Made by a program: the position numbers and the translations under genes. A stretch of 64,000 nucleotides of DNA from Nemertoderma westbladi. Taxonomy: Eukaryota; Xenacoelomorpha; Nemertodermatida; Nemertodermatidae. Where the stretch lies: the NCBI GenBank assembly GCA_032718475.1, contig JAUCBJ010000720.1, positions 1 to 64,000 of the forward strand, in the 5' to 3' direction. The notes below the pieces were generated by a model, which worked only from the letters and a program-made list of their open reading frames with translations, was not told where the DNA came from and ran no database searches. Shown one piece after another: positions 1 to 9,298 of the stretch; the stretch's first letter is position 1, and each line of letters starts with the position of its first letter.

Positions 1-647
1 ACGAACCATTTTGTGTCTGCCTTATGACGTTATACAGAATGTACTGTATTGGTGCCCCACTAACCTTATTGTACGGCCTACTTACAGTACCTGTCTTACA
101 GTATGTGTATTTGTATTTTTGTCATTCATTGGGTACCACAGGCGTACCGGCAGTCATATTACTGCTGTACTGCGGACGTACTACAGTTGTACCGCGGTCA
201 TAGTGCTGCTGTTATATGTAGTTGCGCATTAATTACTATGAGGCCTAATTACAGCACTTCAGTAGTACCTATCCTACACGTGCATTTGCATTACGTTATC
301 TTACCGTCTCTTAATATTCCGACAGTCTACCTACTGCATTCACCACCCGTTTGAAAGTTTTAATTGCTTTTCAAGATTTTAAATTAGTATTTAATTTTAA
401 ATTCAGACCTGCCTGTCACTACTTACTTCGTTCGATTTCTGTATTAATACTTTACTATTAAGTGCCATCCTCAATTCCGTAGGTTCTAAATTGGTATGTA
501 TCTTTTTTAAAATAATTGTATTGCTTTAACATTTTATATATTAGCCCTGAAGAAGCCCGTGAGGGTGAAACGGCTGTCGGCAAACTCTATTTATTTTAAC
601 TCGTGGTGTTAAGACCCCTTAAGCCCTACGTCCTTTCAAAAACTTAT
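1..647 (+). repeat. PLE left direct repeat (pLTR), 5' end outside window
   Basis: It matches 4455-5100 almost base for base. The differences seen are one C/T change near 96, a 2-bp indel with an adjacent substitution near 238, a 1-bp indel near 405 and an A/T change near 497. Homology stops at 647/648, exactly at the ATG of the element's reading frame. Short open frames inside it (11-232, 103-354) are not considered genes. Confidence 0.9.
544..581 (+). ncRNA. Minimal type I hammerhead ribozyme, left repeat
   Basis: The conserved core reads CUGAAGA (547-553), a stem II hairpin of CCC/GGG with a GUGA loop (556-565), GAAA (567-570), then C571, a four-base loop and GUC (576-578). A15.1-U16.1 and C15.2-G16.2 form the very short stem III. 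GCC (544-546) pairs with GGC (579-581) as stem I, so the predicted cut is after C578. Position 7 of the core tolerates any base, so CUGAAGA fits. Stem II has one unpaired base at 554-555. Short-stem-III hammerheads of this kind are known in Penelope-like elements. Confidence 0.72.
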
Positions 648-3600
648 ATGGCAACCACACCACGCCGGGCGTCATTCCGTAATATTAGAAAACTGAACTT
701 AAATCCAGGGGCATCTATTGACGTCCGCAAATCATTAAAACTGTCTATCGACAAAGTTAAAATTCAGGCCCAAATTTTCAACCTTAAGGAATACAAAAGA
801 GGAACTATGGCACCCTTTTATATCATGCAACGCACTGCCGCCATTCTCGAACACTATCCACTACTCCACAGGATGCTAGTTAAGCGGATCCTATCAGTAG
901 AAATCGATAATTTGTACAGGAGGTTATGTCGAACCGAGAACTTATGTTTTAACCACGTACGTCGCCTCCAGCAACACTCCATCGACACCAACAACTTCAT
1001 ATCCCTACACTACTTGGAATTCCATATCGCACGGGTGCAACAACGCGAGCTTAGTGTTACTGTCCAACGTCACCGCTACAAGTTTGATTTCCAACAGGGG
1101 TACCGGGCCATGTCGGTTATCCCGCACCCTATCCCACGCGTTCCTTTCCCACTTCGCTATTCCGACTCGACTGGAGCATCACAGAACGGTGATCAAATAT
1201 CCACTCAGAATGATTTGGCAACTGCTACAAGTACGACAACTGCAATGCTCCGGAAGACAACTTCAGTTATTCCAGTTGTGAACATTTCAACTGTGCAGTT
1301 GACGGAAACGCAAACTGAGCTCCTCGGCTTGGGTTACAATTTTATTCCAAGCAAACCAGCTACAGTGAGAGACCAAATGGAAGCGCATATTGCTATTACC
1401 ACAGCAGCAGCAAAGATCCGGAACAAACTTAAGAAGGAGCTATTCGAGATTACCGATGTAAACTCGGATAATACGGTACCGAGTGGTCGGAATGCACCGG
1501 GACCTGCAACTCCCGAACCCCGGTTAGGGTGCTCATACCTGGACCGTTCGTTCCTACCCCCCCAGCCGGAACTTCCGACGCGTACAATTATAACGGTGCC
1601 GCCGCCAACAACTGCACCGGGCCAGAGAAAATCACGCCGAAGATTATTCACTGCCAGTCCCACCAACGCGGCCGAAACGATACAAGAGGAAGCTGATAAA
1701 GTGGAGGAGATCGTGGAGGTTTCACAATGCATTGTCACGCGTTCAACATCGGCAAGCTCGCTTAGGAAAACTCGCCGTTCATCCAGATTAAACCACATCC
1801 CTAACCATGATTTAACCCACATCGTACGCGACACACCTCGTGTCCCACCTAATGATATTCCATTCTACCGACGCCCTCGTTATCTTCCTCCCAGGTCTGA
1901 GAACGCTGTGGTCGAGCAGCTGATTGAGGACCTACATGTCACAGTCAGTTGCACTAATCTTAAACAGCTAAACTCTAGGGTCAAGCCCAATCTCAACAGA
2001 TCACAGAGATCGGCGCTAGTTACACTTAGCAAGAACCCTTCGATAGCGTTTTTACAAGGTGACAAAAGTGGCAACATTATTATCGTCGACCAAGCTGATA
2101 AGCATCATGCTATACAGCGCATTCTTGATGACTCTGCCGTTTATTGCAAATTGGAGAGGGATCCGTCGTCACGATTTCGAGCTGAGCTCCGAAAAGTTAT
2201 CGCAAAACTCGATCTCGGCTCTAATAATGACATTAAAGCCCACCTATTCCCCCCAACATTTGACATTGGCTATCCTTTTATCACACTAAAGGACCACAAA
2301 CCGCGTGAACAATGGCTTCCTTCACTCAATGGTGGCCTAATACCAAAAGCCCGTCCTATAATATCGAACACCAATGCATTTTTCACACCTTTAGGTAAAC
2401 TACTTAACCGGTATTTACAACCACTCGTACAACAGTCAGCGAACTACATTGAGAGCTCCATGCACTTTGCTAGGGCTCACCCAACACGAACTGGCTCGAC
2501 GGGTGTAACATTCATTGCTCTGGATGTGGTGGACATGTTCACCTCGATACCTCATGACTTGGGGATCCAAGCTACACTCCAATGCCTCAAGGAAGATTCA
2601 ACACTGCCTGTGCGTTCCCCATTCACCATACAGCACTTTGAGATCATACTTCGATACCTACTAACTCACAATTACTTCCGCTATCGAAATTCTTATTACG
2701 TTCAAAAGATAGGGTCTGCGATGGGGAGTAACTATGGCGTTTCCTATTCGATCCTTAGTATAGCTCGAATACATAGTCACGTTCTTGGCGTTACCCTCAT
2801 TAGTTGTGTGTTCTTTACCTTCTTTGTAGACGACCATTACTTGCTCTGCGACCGCATTGTAGATCAGGACCAACTATCTACCCTACTAGACCGTTACAAC
2901 CGCGCATCCCTAGAATTATACAACGACCCGGCCATCCAGTTTACCATGGAATCATCGAACACCTCAATTAATTACCTCGACCTCACCATCGCACATAGGA
3001 ACAACGCTATACAAACCGCCGTTTACACCAAACCAACTTCCAATAAACTCCCCATCCACTATACCAGTTTTCACAACAAACAAACACTCCAGTCTATCGT
3101 TAAAGCCCAACTCACTCGGTTCCGTCGTTTATCCTCCACGTTACAGGCGTACCAACACCAGTGCATTAAATACCTTGAACAATGCGCGGATAGAGGCTAC
3201 CCCCTGGACTTTTTACTCCCGTTGCACTTCTGGGACCCACCTACCCATACAACCAAGCTCACACCACCGCCCCATCAGAAACACCCAATCTATCTCCCTA
3301 TATTACTACACTTTCAACCCTCCATTAAGCAGCTACTTTTGCGGTATAGGCGGCTCCTAGACTCCTACGGCATCGACCTTAAACTAACGACTCGCAACCT
3401 TCCAACACTCGGAAACAAGCTCATCAGGAAACGTGAAAAACCGACACACAGTGGAAACGTCCCTTGCAATGTGAGCTCGTGCTGCACGTGTAAAGAAATC
3501 GCGAACAATACAACCACTCCCTGGGGTGAACGTGTAGGTGGAGCGTTCACCTGCAAGTCTCACAATATTTTATATTACCTATCCTGCACCCAACACCCGG

Positions 3601-3857
3601 ACCAATACTACATTGGCGAAACCGAGCAGAAACTGCACAATCGCCTCAATGGCCACCGATTCAATGTGCGACAGCACCGCCAGGGCGCTCCTAGCACTGG
3701 CCAGGAGGACCATCTACTTGAACACTTTGCGCAATGCCCACAGTACACTGTCACAGCCTTCAAGCAGTTCAGGCGCGATTGGGACCGTCTCAGTGCTGAA
3801 GCGCTCTACATACACTTGTACAACCCTCCTTTGAACAAGCAGCGTCCACAGACTTAA
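648..3857 (+). CDS. Penelope-like RT / GIY-YIG endonuclease polyprotein
   Basis: This is a 1069-residue frame using the first ATG (648); the frame is open back to about 603 but without ATG. Visible RT blocks, in residues: DKSGN (472-476), LKDHKP (547-552), KARPIIS (567-573), motif A LDVVDMFTSIP (625-635), motif B GSAMG (689-693) and motif C FVDD (726-729) with its two catalytic Asp. A Cys cluster (C940, C945, C946, C948) precedes the GIY-YIG nuclease, seen as NILYYL (973-978), YYIG (987-990), Arg999 and a C-terminal Glu near 1051. Order and length match GIY-YIG-bearing Penelope-like elements. It should nick target DNA and copy the element RNA into the site. The segment at about residues 180-420 is low complexity, rich in Ser, Thr and Pro. 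No stop or frameshift was seen, so it may be active. Confidence 0.92.
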   Translation: MATTPRRASFRNIRKLNLNPGASIDVRKSLKLSIDKVKIQAQIFNLKEYKRGTMAPFYIMQRTAAILEHYPLLHRMLVKRILSVEIDNLYRRLCRTENLCFNHVRRLQQHSIDTNNFISLHYLEFHIARVQQRELSVTVQRHRYKFDFQQGYRAMSVIPHPIPRVPFPLRYSDSTGASQNGDQISTQNDLATATSTTTAMLRKTTSVIPVVNISTVQLTETQTELLGLGYNFIPSKPATVRDQMEAHIAITTAAAKIRNKLKKELFEITDVNSDNTVPSGRNAPGPATPEPRLGCSYLDRSFLPPQPELPTRTIITVPPPTTAPGQRKSRRRLFTASPTNAAETIQEEADKVEEIVEVSQCIVTRSTSASSLRKTRRSSRLNHIPNHDLTHIVRDTPRVPPNDIPFYRRPRYLPPRSENAVVEQLIEDLHVTVSCTNLKQLNSRVKPNLNRSQRSALVTLSKNPSIAFLQGDKSGNIIIVDQADKHHAIQRILDDSAVYCKLERDPSSRFRAELRKVIAKLDLGSNNDIKAHLFPPTFDIGYPFITLKDHKPREQWLPSLNGGLIPKARPIISNTNAFFTPLGKLLNRYLQPLVQQSANYIESSMHFARAHPTRTGSTGVTFIALDVVDMFTSIPHDLGIQATLQCLKEDSTLPVRSPFTIQHFEIILRYLLTHNYFRYRNSYYVQKIGSAMGSNYGVSYSILSIARIHSHVLGVTLISCVFFTFFVDDHYLLCDRIVDQDQLSTLLDRYNRASLELYNDPAIQFTMESSNTSINYLDLTIAHRNNAIQTAVYTKPTSNKLPIHYTSFHNKQTLQSIVKAQLTRFRRLSSTLQAYQHQCIKYLEQCADRGYPLDFLLPLHFWDPPTHTTKLTPPPHQKHPIYLPILLHFQPSIKQLLLRYRRLLDSYGIDLKLTTRNLPTLGNKLIRKREKPTHSGNVPCNVSSCCTCKEIANNTTTPWGERVGGAFTCKSHNILYYLSCTQHPDQYYIGETEQKLHNRLNGHRFNVRQHRQGAPSTGQEDHLLEHFAQCPQYTVTAFKQFRRDWDRLSAEALYIHLYNPPLNKQRPQT

Positions 3858-3943
3858 TTCCACGACCCTTCGTTCACATCTTTCAAATTTATTTCACTTA
3901 TTTAATTCAAAATACATATATCCAAGTTTTATTAGTTGAATAT

Positions 3944-4293
3944 TGAACTACCCCGTTAAATTGTTTTTATTTTACAGTCACCTACTTATTTTTGAACTAC
4001 CCCGTTAAATTGTTTTTATTTTACAGTCACCTACTTATTTTTGAACTACCCCGTTAAATTGTTTTTATTTTACAGTCACCTACTTATTTTTGAACTACCC
4101 CGTTAAATTGTTTTTATTTTACAGTCACCTACTTATTTTTGAACTACCCCGTTAAATTGTTTTTTTTTTTTTTTACAGTCACCTACTTATTTTTGAACTA
4201 CCCCGTTAAATTGTTTTTATTTTACAGTCACCTACTTATTTTTGAACTACCCCGTTAAATTGTTTTTATTTTACAGTCACCTACTTATTTTAG
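3944..4293 (+). repeat. 49-bp tandem repeat in the PLE 3' region, about 7 copies
   Basis: Units begin near TTGAACTACCCCGTTAAATT and run through TTTTTATTTTACAGTCACC. The word TTG of the AAATTG block recurs at 3961, 4010, 4059, 4108, 4157, 4211 and 4260, giving a 49-bp period with one unit stretched to 54 bp by a T run. Degenerate copies continue to about 4400. Each unit contains a T-rich tract ending in ACAG, resembling a splice acceptor. Whether it works as one is unknown. Confidence 0.93.
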
Positions 4294-4454
4294 GTGCACA
4301 TTGAACCACCCCGTTACATTGTTTTTTTGGAACCACCCTGTGCATATTGAACTCCCCGTTACATTGCTTTAATTTTACAGTCACTTATTTTCTTTGGTCC
4401 AAATTCAACTACCTCGCTACATTTTTGTCATACAGTACATTAGTACATTGAAAT

Positions 4455-5101
4455 ACGAACCATTTTGTGTCTGCCTTATGACGTTATACAGAATGTACTG
4501 TATTGGTGCCCCACTAACCTTATTGTACGGCCTACTTACAGTACCTGTCCTACAGTATGTGTATTTGTATTTTTGTCATTCATTGGGTACCACAGGCGTA
4601 CCGGCAGTCATATTACTGCTGTACTGCGGACGTACTACAGTTGTACCGCGGTCATAGTGCTGCTGTTATATGTAGTTGCGCATTAATTACTGAGACCTAA
4701 TTACAGCACTTCAGTAGTACCTATCCTACACGTGCATTTGCATTACGTTATCTTACCGTCTCTTAATATTCCGACAGTCTACCTACTGCATTCACCACCC
4801 GTTTGAAAGTTTTAATTGCTTTTCAAGATTTTAAATTAGTATTTAATTTTAAATTCCAGACCTGCCTGTCACTACTTACTTCGTTCGATTTCTGTATTAA
4901 TACTTTACTATTAAGTGCCATCCTCAATTCCGTAGGTTCTAAATTGGAATGTATCTTTTTTAAAATAATTGTATTGCTTTAACATTTTATATATTAGCCC
5001 TGAAGAAGCCCGTGAGGGTGAAACGGCTGTCGGCAAACTCTATTTATTTTAACTCGTGGTGTTAAGACCCCTTAAGCCCTACGTCCTTTCAAAAACTTAT
5101 A
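4455..5101 (+). repeat. PLE right direct repeat (pLTR)
   Basis: This is the second copy of the left repeat, starting ACGAACCATTTTG and ending at CAAAAACTTAT (5100) plus one shared base. It lies about 600 bp after the RT stop codon and directly after the tandem repeat. The sequence beyond 5101 does not continue into the coding frame. Its open frames (4394-4657, 4465-4686) duplicate those of the left copy and are not considered genes. Confidence 0.9.
4997..5034 (+). ncRNA. Minimal type I hammerhead ribozyme, right repeat
   Basis: The core matches the left copy: GCC (4997-4999), CUGAAGA (5000-5006), CCC-GUGA-GGG stem II, GAAAC (5020-5024), GUC (5029-5031) and GGC (5032-5034). Predicted cleavage is after 5031. 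Two ribozymes bracketing the body would release an RNA running from one repeat to the other. Confidence 0.72.
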
Positions 5102-5199
5102 AGGTGATGTCGGTTTTCAACAGTGAATTATTTTTTTGCCTCAAAACTGCTCTTTTCAACAACATAATAATATATTGCTAATATTTATGACTCTCTGTA

Positions 5200-5760
5200 T
5201 AAAACAACCTTTTTATCAGTTCGTCGATTTTGACTTTTTTCATCACTAAATTCCCTACTATATCTAGTATCTAGTATCTATTCCCTACTATCGTTGGTTT
5301 TGTAAATCATGGCCATTTGGATCTTCTAGAACCGATTTTGTAACTGCTACATTTTGTCTATCACAAAATATTTATTCTCAAAATATAGCCCGGAAATACT
5401 AAAACCCCCCTAAATTTTTCAAAATCAATAATTTTGTGCTAAAATTATCATAGAAGATAGCCTACATTTTTAGGTCCATTTTACCAAAGCCTTGGACCAA
5501 GAACTTCAATGCAGGGTATTACAGATCTTTAAACATGAGCTAATTTACATAGAAATGCCACAAATTTATAGAATTTTTGAAAAAACCGAACTGTTCAGAA
5601 AGTTCCATATTTTTCGAACAAACGATTTATGAAACTACAGTATCTATACTCAGTTTTAATAGTATATATAAGATGACATATAATTGTATTAAAGTTTCAG
5701 AATAGTAGCTTTATAAATAAAAACAAATAGATTTGGGGTAATGGTCCCATTAATATATTA
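5200..5760 (+). repeat. Dispersed repeat, longer copy (second copy inverted at 50026-50270)
   Basis: A 20-nt stretch (CATCACTAAATTCCCTACTA, near 5241-5290) and the AAATAGATTTGGGGTA block (from 5724) both recur in the same order in the reverse complement of 50026-50270, with smaller matches between them. The right-hand copy is shorter, so one copy carries a deletion or the other an insertion. No coding potential was seen. The rest of 5102-5830 is AT-rich and featureless apart from one TTCTAGAA at 5324. Confidence 0.55.
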
Positions 5761-5830
5761 CAAAATTAAAGCTTGAGCCCCCATTACACATTTTATAGCA
5801 AAGGTTTTATAGGCATAATATGCCGTTTAG

Positions 5831-6060
5831 TAATGTTAAAAATTCTTGATGAAAACTATTTTTGCGAAGTACTCATTATTAAAGTACTTAGTACTTGTTT
5901 GCACGCAGTAATCCGACGAAAATACTTTATATTTCCTTCGCAACGTAATGTTAAAAATTCTTGATGAAAACTATTTTTGCGAAGTACTTATTATTAAAGT
6001 ACTTAGTAATTATTTGCACGCAGTCATCCAACGAAAATACTTTATATTTCCTTCACAACA
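5831..6060 (+). repeat. 115-bp tandem duplication
   Basis: TAATGTTAAAAATTCTTGAT starts at 5831 and again at 5946. The two 115-bp copies share the GCGAAGTACT and TTTGCACGCAGT blocks and differ at only a few positions. No function is apparent. Confidence 0.9.
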
Positions 6061-6346
6061 TTTTCACAATTTCAGTTGTTTTTAGCAGCTTTTTCTTTTA
6101 AAAGGGTTTGCGGAAAAATATCAATTTTCGGGCCATTTTTGGAAATTACTAAAATGTGCCTTAGGGCCACCAGAAGCTTAATCCGGCACAGCCATCATAT
6201 TATAATGTGGAACAATAGCGTGAAGCTAATGTCGCTAAGTTAGTTCACATTGTGAAACAGCGTAGTTCGCAGCTTCCAATAAGACGGGCTATCATCTGGT
6301 GATTGCGGTTACCCAATCAGTTGTTTGGCTTATTCAGTGAAATGAT

Positions 6347-6914
6347 TTATATAAATTGTTCGCCATGCTTCAGCATACTTTCATCATCTGCATTAAGGTC
6401 GTCAATAATTTTCCTGATAACTTTAAGAATGATTTCTAGTGTTGATTCATGGAATGCTATATTAGAGATTATCAATATCCACTTCATAAATCACCAACTG
6501 ATCTTCTCCTTCAAAATAAACATGAACTAGACGGTGTTCAAGTGTCGATTCGTTATCAAAGAAAATTGCGAACTTCAAGGAAATTACGTAAATCTAGTTT
6601 ATCTATTTCACGATATAATTTCATCTGCTGACGATCATACTCTTTATCGCTAACATTACGCTGAAATGGCTTTTTTTGTTGCCATGCTGAGTCCTTGTTA
6701 GTTGGAAAGTCCCCGGTGTAATTAAAGGCTTAGCGTCTGGTGTTAGCGCCGGTCTCCTAAATGGTTCTCGATATGTCATGGTGGTACCAAAGTGATCCAT
6801 ACAAACTCCATAGTTTTCCTTAATACGGGTATCTATTGCAATGGGAAATGAGTCGGCCCACTCAGCCCTGAATCGAAACACATTCTTAGTATTGTTACAT
6901 ATAAAACATTTCAT
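6347..6914 (-). pseudogene. Decayed gene with C2CH (THAP-like) zinc-finger start
   Basis: Reading from ATG 6914, the first ~60 residues show C3-x2-C6 ... C38-x2-H41-F, the C2CH pattern of THAP DNA-binding domains (KCFIC, then GVCMDHF). The 31-residue middle spacing is slightly shorter than usual for the family. The frame then loses coding character, and coding-looking sequence continues in neighbouring frames: a charged helical stretch (DKEYDRQQMKLYREIDKLD, about 6660-6600), an acidic stretch (VYFEGEDQLVIYEVDIDNL, about 6530-6475) and a last piece ending in KHGEQFI at stop 6349-6347. At least three frame changes over 570 bp suggest a broken gene. Unrecognised short introns are an alternative. 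THAP domains occur in transposases and in regulators taken over by the host, so either origin is possible. Confidence 0.45.
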
Positions 6915-7111
6915 CTTTCAACAATTATTAATGAGTCAATATAATCTTACAAAGGCAATGGAGGTCAGGTCGTTCGCTGGCCATTAGTATATCTGGGTAC
7001 CAAAATTATTCCAAAACAAAAAAAAAATTTCATACAAAATACCTTTGATATCAATGATATCTGTCAAACTTTATTTATTAATTACTAAAAACTCAGAATG
7101 TGAAATTTATG

Positions 7112-8599
7112 TTCTAGAACATAAAACCTCATTATAACGGCCATTAACACGTGCAAATCATTCGTCAAAAAGTGGATAAACAGGGCATAGGGCGTTACTA
7201 AGTTATGGGTACCCAATTTTTGACCAATAATTATTTGACAATGTTAATGGCTATTATCTTGAGGTTTTTTATAGAACATAAATGTCATCTTATAAATAAA
7301 TAATATAAATAATAAATTTTTTGTATTACTAGCTATTCTAAATTTGAAAAATAACTAGCTATATGTTCTAGAACATTATATTATTTGTATTATTTATGTT
7401 CTAGAATAGTGTATAATACATATAATATTAAATAAATAAAATAAAAAATAATAATGTTCTAAAACATATAGAAGTTTTTTTTTAATTTGAAAATACTGTA
7501 GCTAGTAAATTTAACAAATAATACAATTTGGTACCGGTAGATATTTTTTTTAATAATAATATAAGTAAATAAATTTTTTTTACTAGCTATTTTAAATTTA
7601 AAAAATTACAAGCTATATGTTCTAGAACAATAATTTTTTTATTTTATTATTGTTCTAGAATAGAGTATATTATATATTTTTTGTTCTAGAACTCTTAACT
7701 GTTGCCATGGTAACAATGATTTATGTTATAAAAATGTAGTTCTATACGGAACTGTTACGGTACCGTACCGGTACCTTTTAATTTATAAATTTCACTAACA
7801 TATTTAGAAAAAAACTTCTAGAAATGTCATTTCACCTTCTGAGAGAGGTTAGCTATTATTTTTTATTATGGTAGCTAGTTTTTTTTAAAGGTAGCTAGTG
7901 ATCTTAAAATTACAAAAGAAAATTTGTAGTGCCCCCTTTATTTAGACAATTTCCATATTATCAAGATATTCTAGAAATGACTAAAAACAAGATAAATAAA
8001 TGTATAAATTTTTTGGATACCGGTACTCTTGAAAAGATGAAGAAGATAATATTATTAAACACAATAAACTTCCGGTAGTCCTTTAAGTAACGGTAGTGTT
8101 CTGACTGAGTAGGCCTATAATAAAAAATGTATATCATTTATATTTCTTAATTAGTAAAAACTGTATTTTGACATCTGCCTATATTCTGTATAAAAAACTA
8201 GCTAGGGAAAAATTACTAGCTACTTTGACTATAAACTATAAATTACTAGCTACCATGAGACTCAAATTATTCCAGAACAATATATAATTGAAAATTAAAA
8301 TATATCTTTAATTTTTTTTTACTAGCTAATAATAAATGGTACTACTGTAGCTAACATAAAATAAAACGTACTAGCTACCATCTTTCTGTCAGAAGGTCAA
8401 ATATTTGTTCTAGAATAAGAAACCTCATTATAAAAGCCATTTTTACAAGAAAAAAGTTGGTCAAATTTTTTTTTCAATTTTACAATTATAATTGTTTTCA
8501 CTAGCTAATAAAAAGTACTAGCTTATACAAAATCAAAACTACTGTACTAGCTACCATCTTACTGGCAGAAGGTGAAATGTGTTCATCTATGTTCTAGAA
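7112..8599. promoter_or_regulatory. Cluster of TTCTAGAA palindromes (HSE-like dimers)
   Basis: TTCTAGAA occurs at 7112, 7366, 7399, 7620, 7653, 7684, 7816, 7969, 8408 and 8592, with variants TTCCAGAA (8270) and TTCTGGAA (8751). TTCnnGAA is the tail-to-tail unit of heat-shock elements. Several sites sit in the longer palindrome TGTTCTAGAACA. Strong heat-shock elements normally need a third unit, which most sites lack, so regulatory function is an inference. They may simply be copies within an old AT-rich repeat. Confidence 0.35.
7701..7714 (+). promoter_or_regulatory. X-box (RFX-like) palindrome 1
   Basis: GTTGCCATGGTAAC matches the X-box pattern GTNNYYATRRNAAC bound by RFX factors. It stands 10 bp after a TTCTAGAA site. 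Confidence 0.4.
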
Positions 8600-8838
8600 T
8601 TTTCTTGTATTAAAATCCTATAACACACATAAAATACATACAGTAATTCAAATAATAAAACTTTGGTACCGATACACAAGTTATGCTTGCCGTTTGCTAT
8701 TACTGTTATTATTAAATTGTGCTGCGCTGTGTGTATTCTATTCTGGAACATAAATGTTAGCTGCCCAGGGAACGCATGTGATAGTACTGTAGGTGCCTAT
8801 ATTATTTGATTATTTATTTAGAATAATCATTATTCGCC

Positions 8839-8852
8839 GTTTTCATGGTAAC
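8839..8852 (+). promoter_or_regulatory. X-box (RFX-like) palindrome 2
   Basis: GTTTTCATGGTAAC, in the context CGCC-site-CAAGTG that it shares with the copy at 9150. Confidence 0.4.
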
Positions 8853-9009
8853 CAAGTGAGTGTAGAATAATAATTATATTTATTGAAACTATTGTTTGAC
8901 AATTACAAATGATTGTTGAGAACAATCATTGCTTAAACAGCAGGATATTGTCCGAAAAAATAAATGTATTCTAGGGCCTTCTATGTAAGAAAATCATCAA
9001 TTTCAACCC

Positions 9010-9023
9010 GTTGCTATGGTAAC
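9010..9023 (+). promoter_or_regulatory. X-box (RFX-like) palindrome 3
   Basis: GTTGCTATGGTAAC fits the consensus fully. It lies 171 bp after site 2. Confidence 0.4.
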
Positions 9024-9149
9024 ATGGATCCATATTGGTGAAAAATGAGAGCCAATGCACAATATAGTTGTTTATATGTGTTAACAGTGTCACGGGGTTG
9101 TTATGTGCATTTATTGTTTATTAATTAAATAGATTAGTAACTAATCGCC

Positions 9150-9163
9150 GTTTCCATGGTTAC
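9150..9163 (+). promoter_or_regulatory. X-box (RFX-like) palindrome 4
   Basis: GTTTCCATGGTTAC has one mismatch in the right half. It is flanked by the same CGCC and CAAGTG as site 2. Confidence 0.35.
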
Positions 9164-9284
9164 CAAGTGTAAAATAAGAATATATTTATTTGAAACTAAT
9201 GTTTGAAAATAATTTTTGACAATAATAAGCAATGTTTAACAGTTTTAACAGTCTCACTATTTCGACCAAAAAAAAATTTAGCTG

Positions 9285-9298
9285 GTTGCCATGGAAAC
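9285..9298 (+). promoter_or_regulatory. X-box (RFX-like) palindrome 5
   Basis: GTTGCCATGGAAAC fits the consensus. It lies 135 bp after site 4, making a second site pair like 2 and 3. Confidence 0.4.

Larger units (their letters stand above)
1..5101 (+). mobile_element. Penelope-like retroelement with flanking direct repeats
   Basis: The unit consists of a long direct repeat, one RT plus GIY-YIG reading frame, a short tandem repeat and a second copy of the direct repeat. That layout, the GIY-YIG nuclease behind the RT, and hammerhead motifs inside the repeats are hallmarks of Penelope-like elements. The two repeats differ by only about three substitutions and two small indels over 647 bp, and the frame has no stop, so the insertion looks young. 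The left edge is cut by the window start. The sequence after 5101 is unrelated. Confidence 0.88.

Noticed and set aside
1334-1834. 166-codon minus-strand frame inside the PLE gene
   Set aside because: It is a shadow of the RT/GIY-YIG frame, without any recognisable domain.
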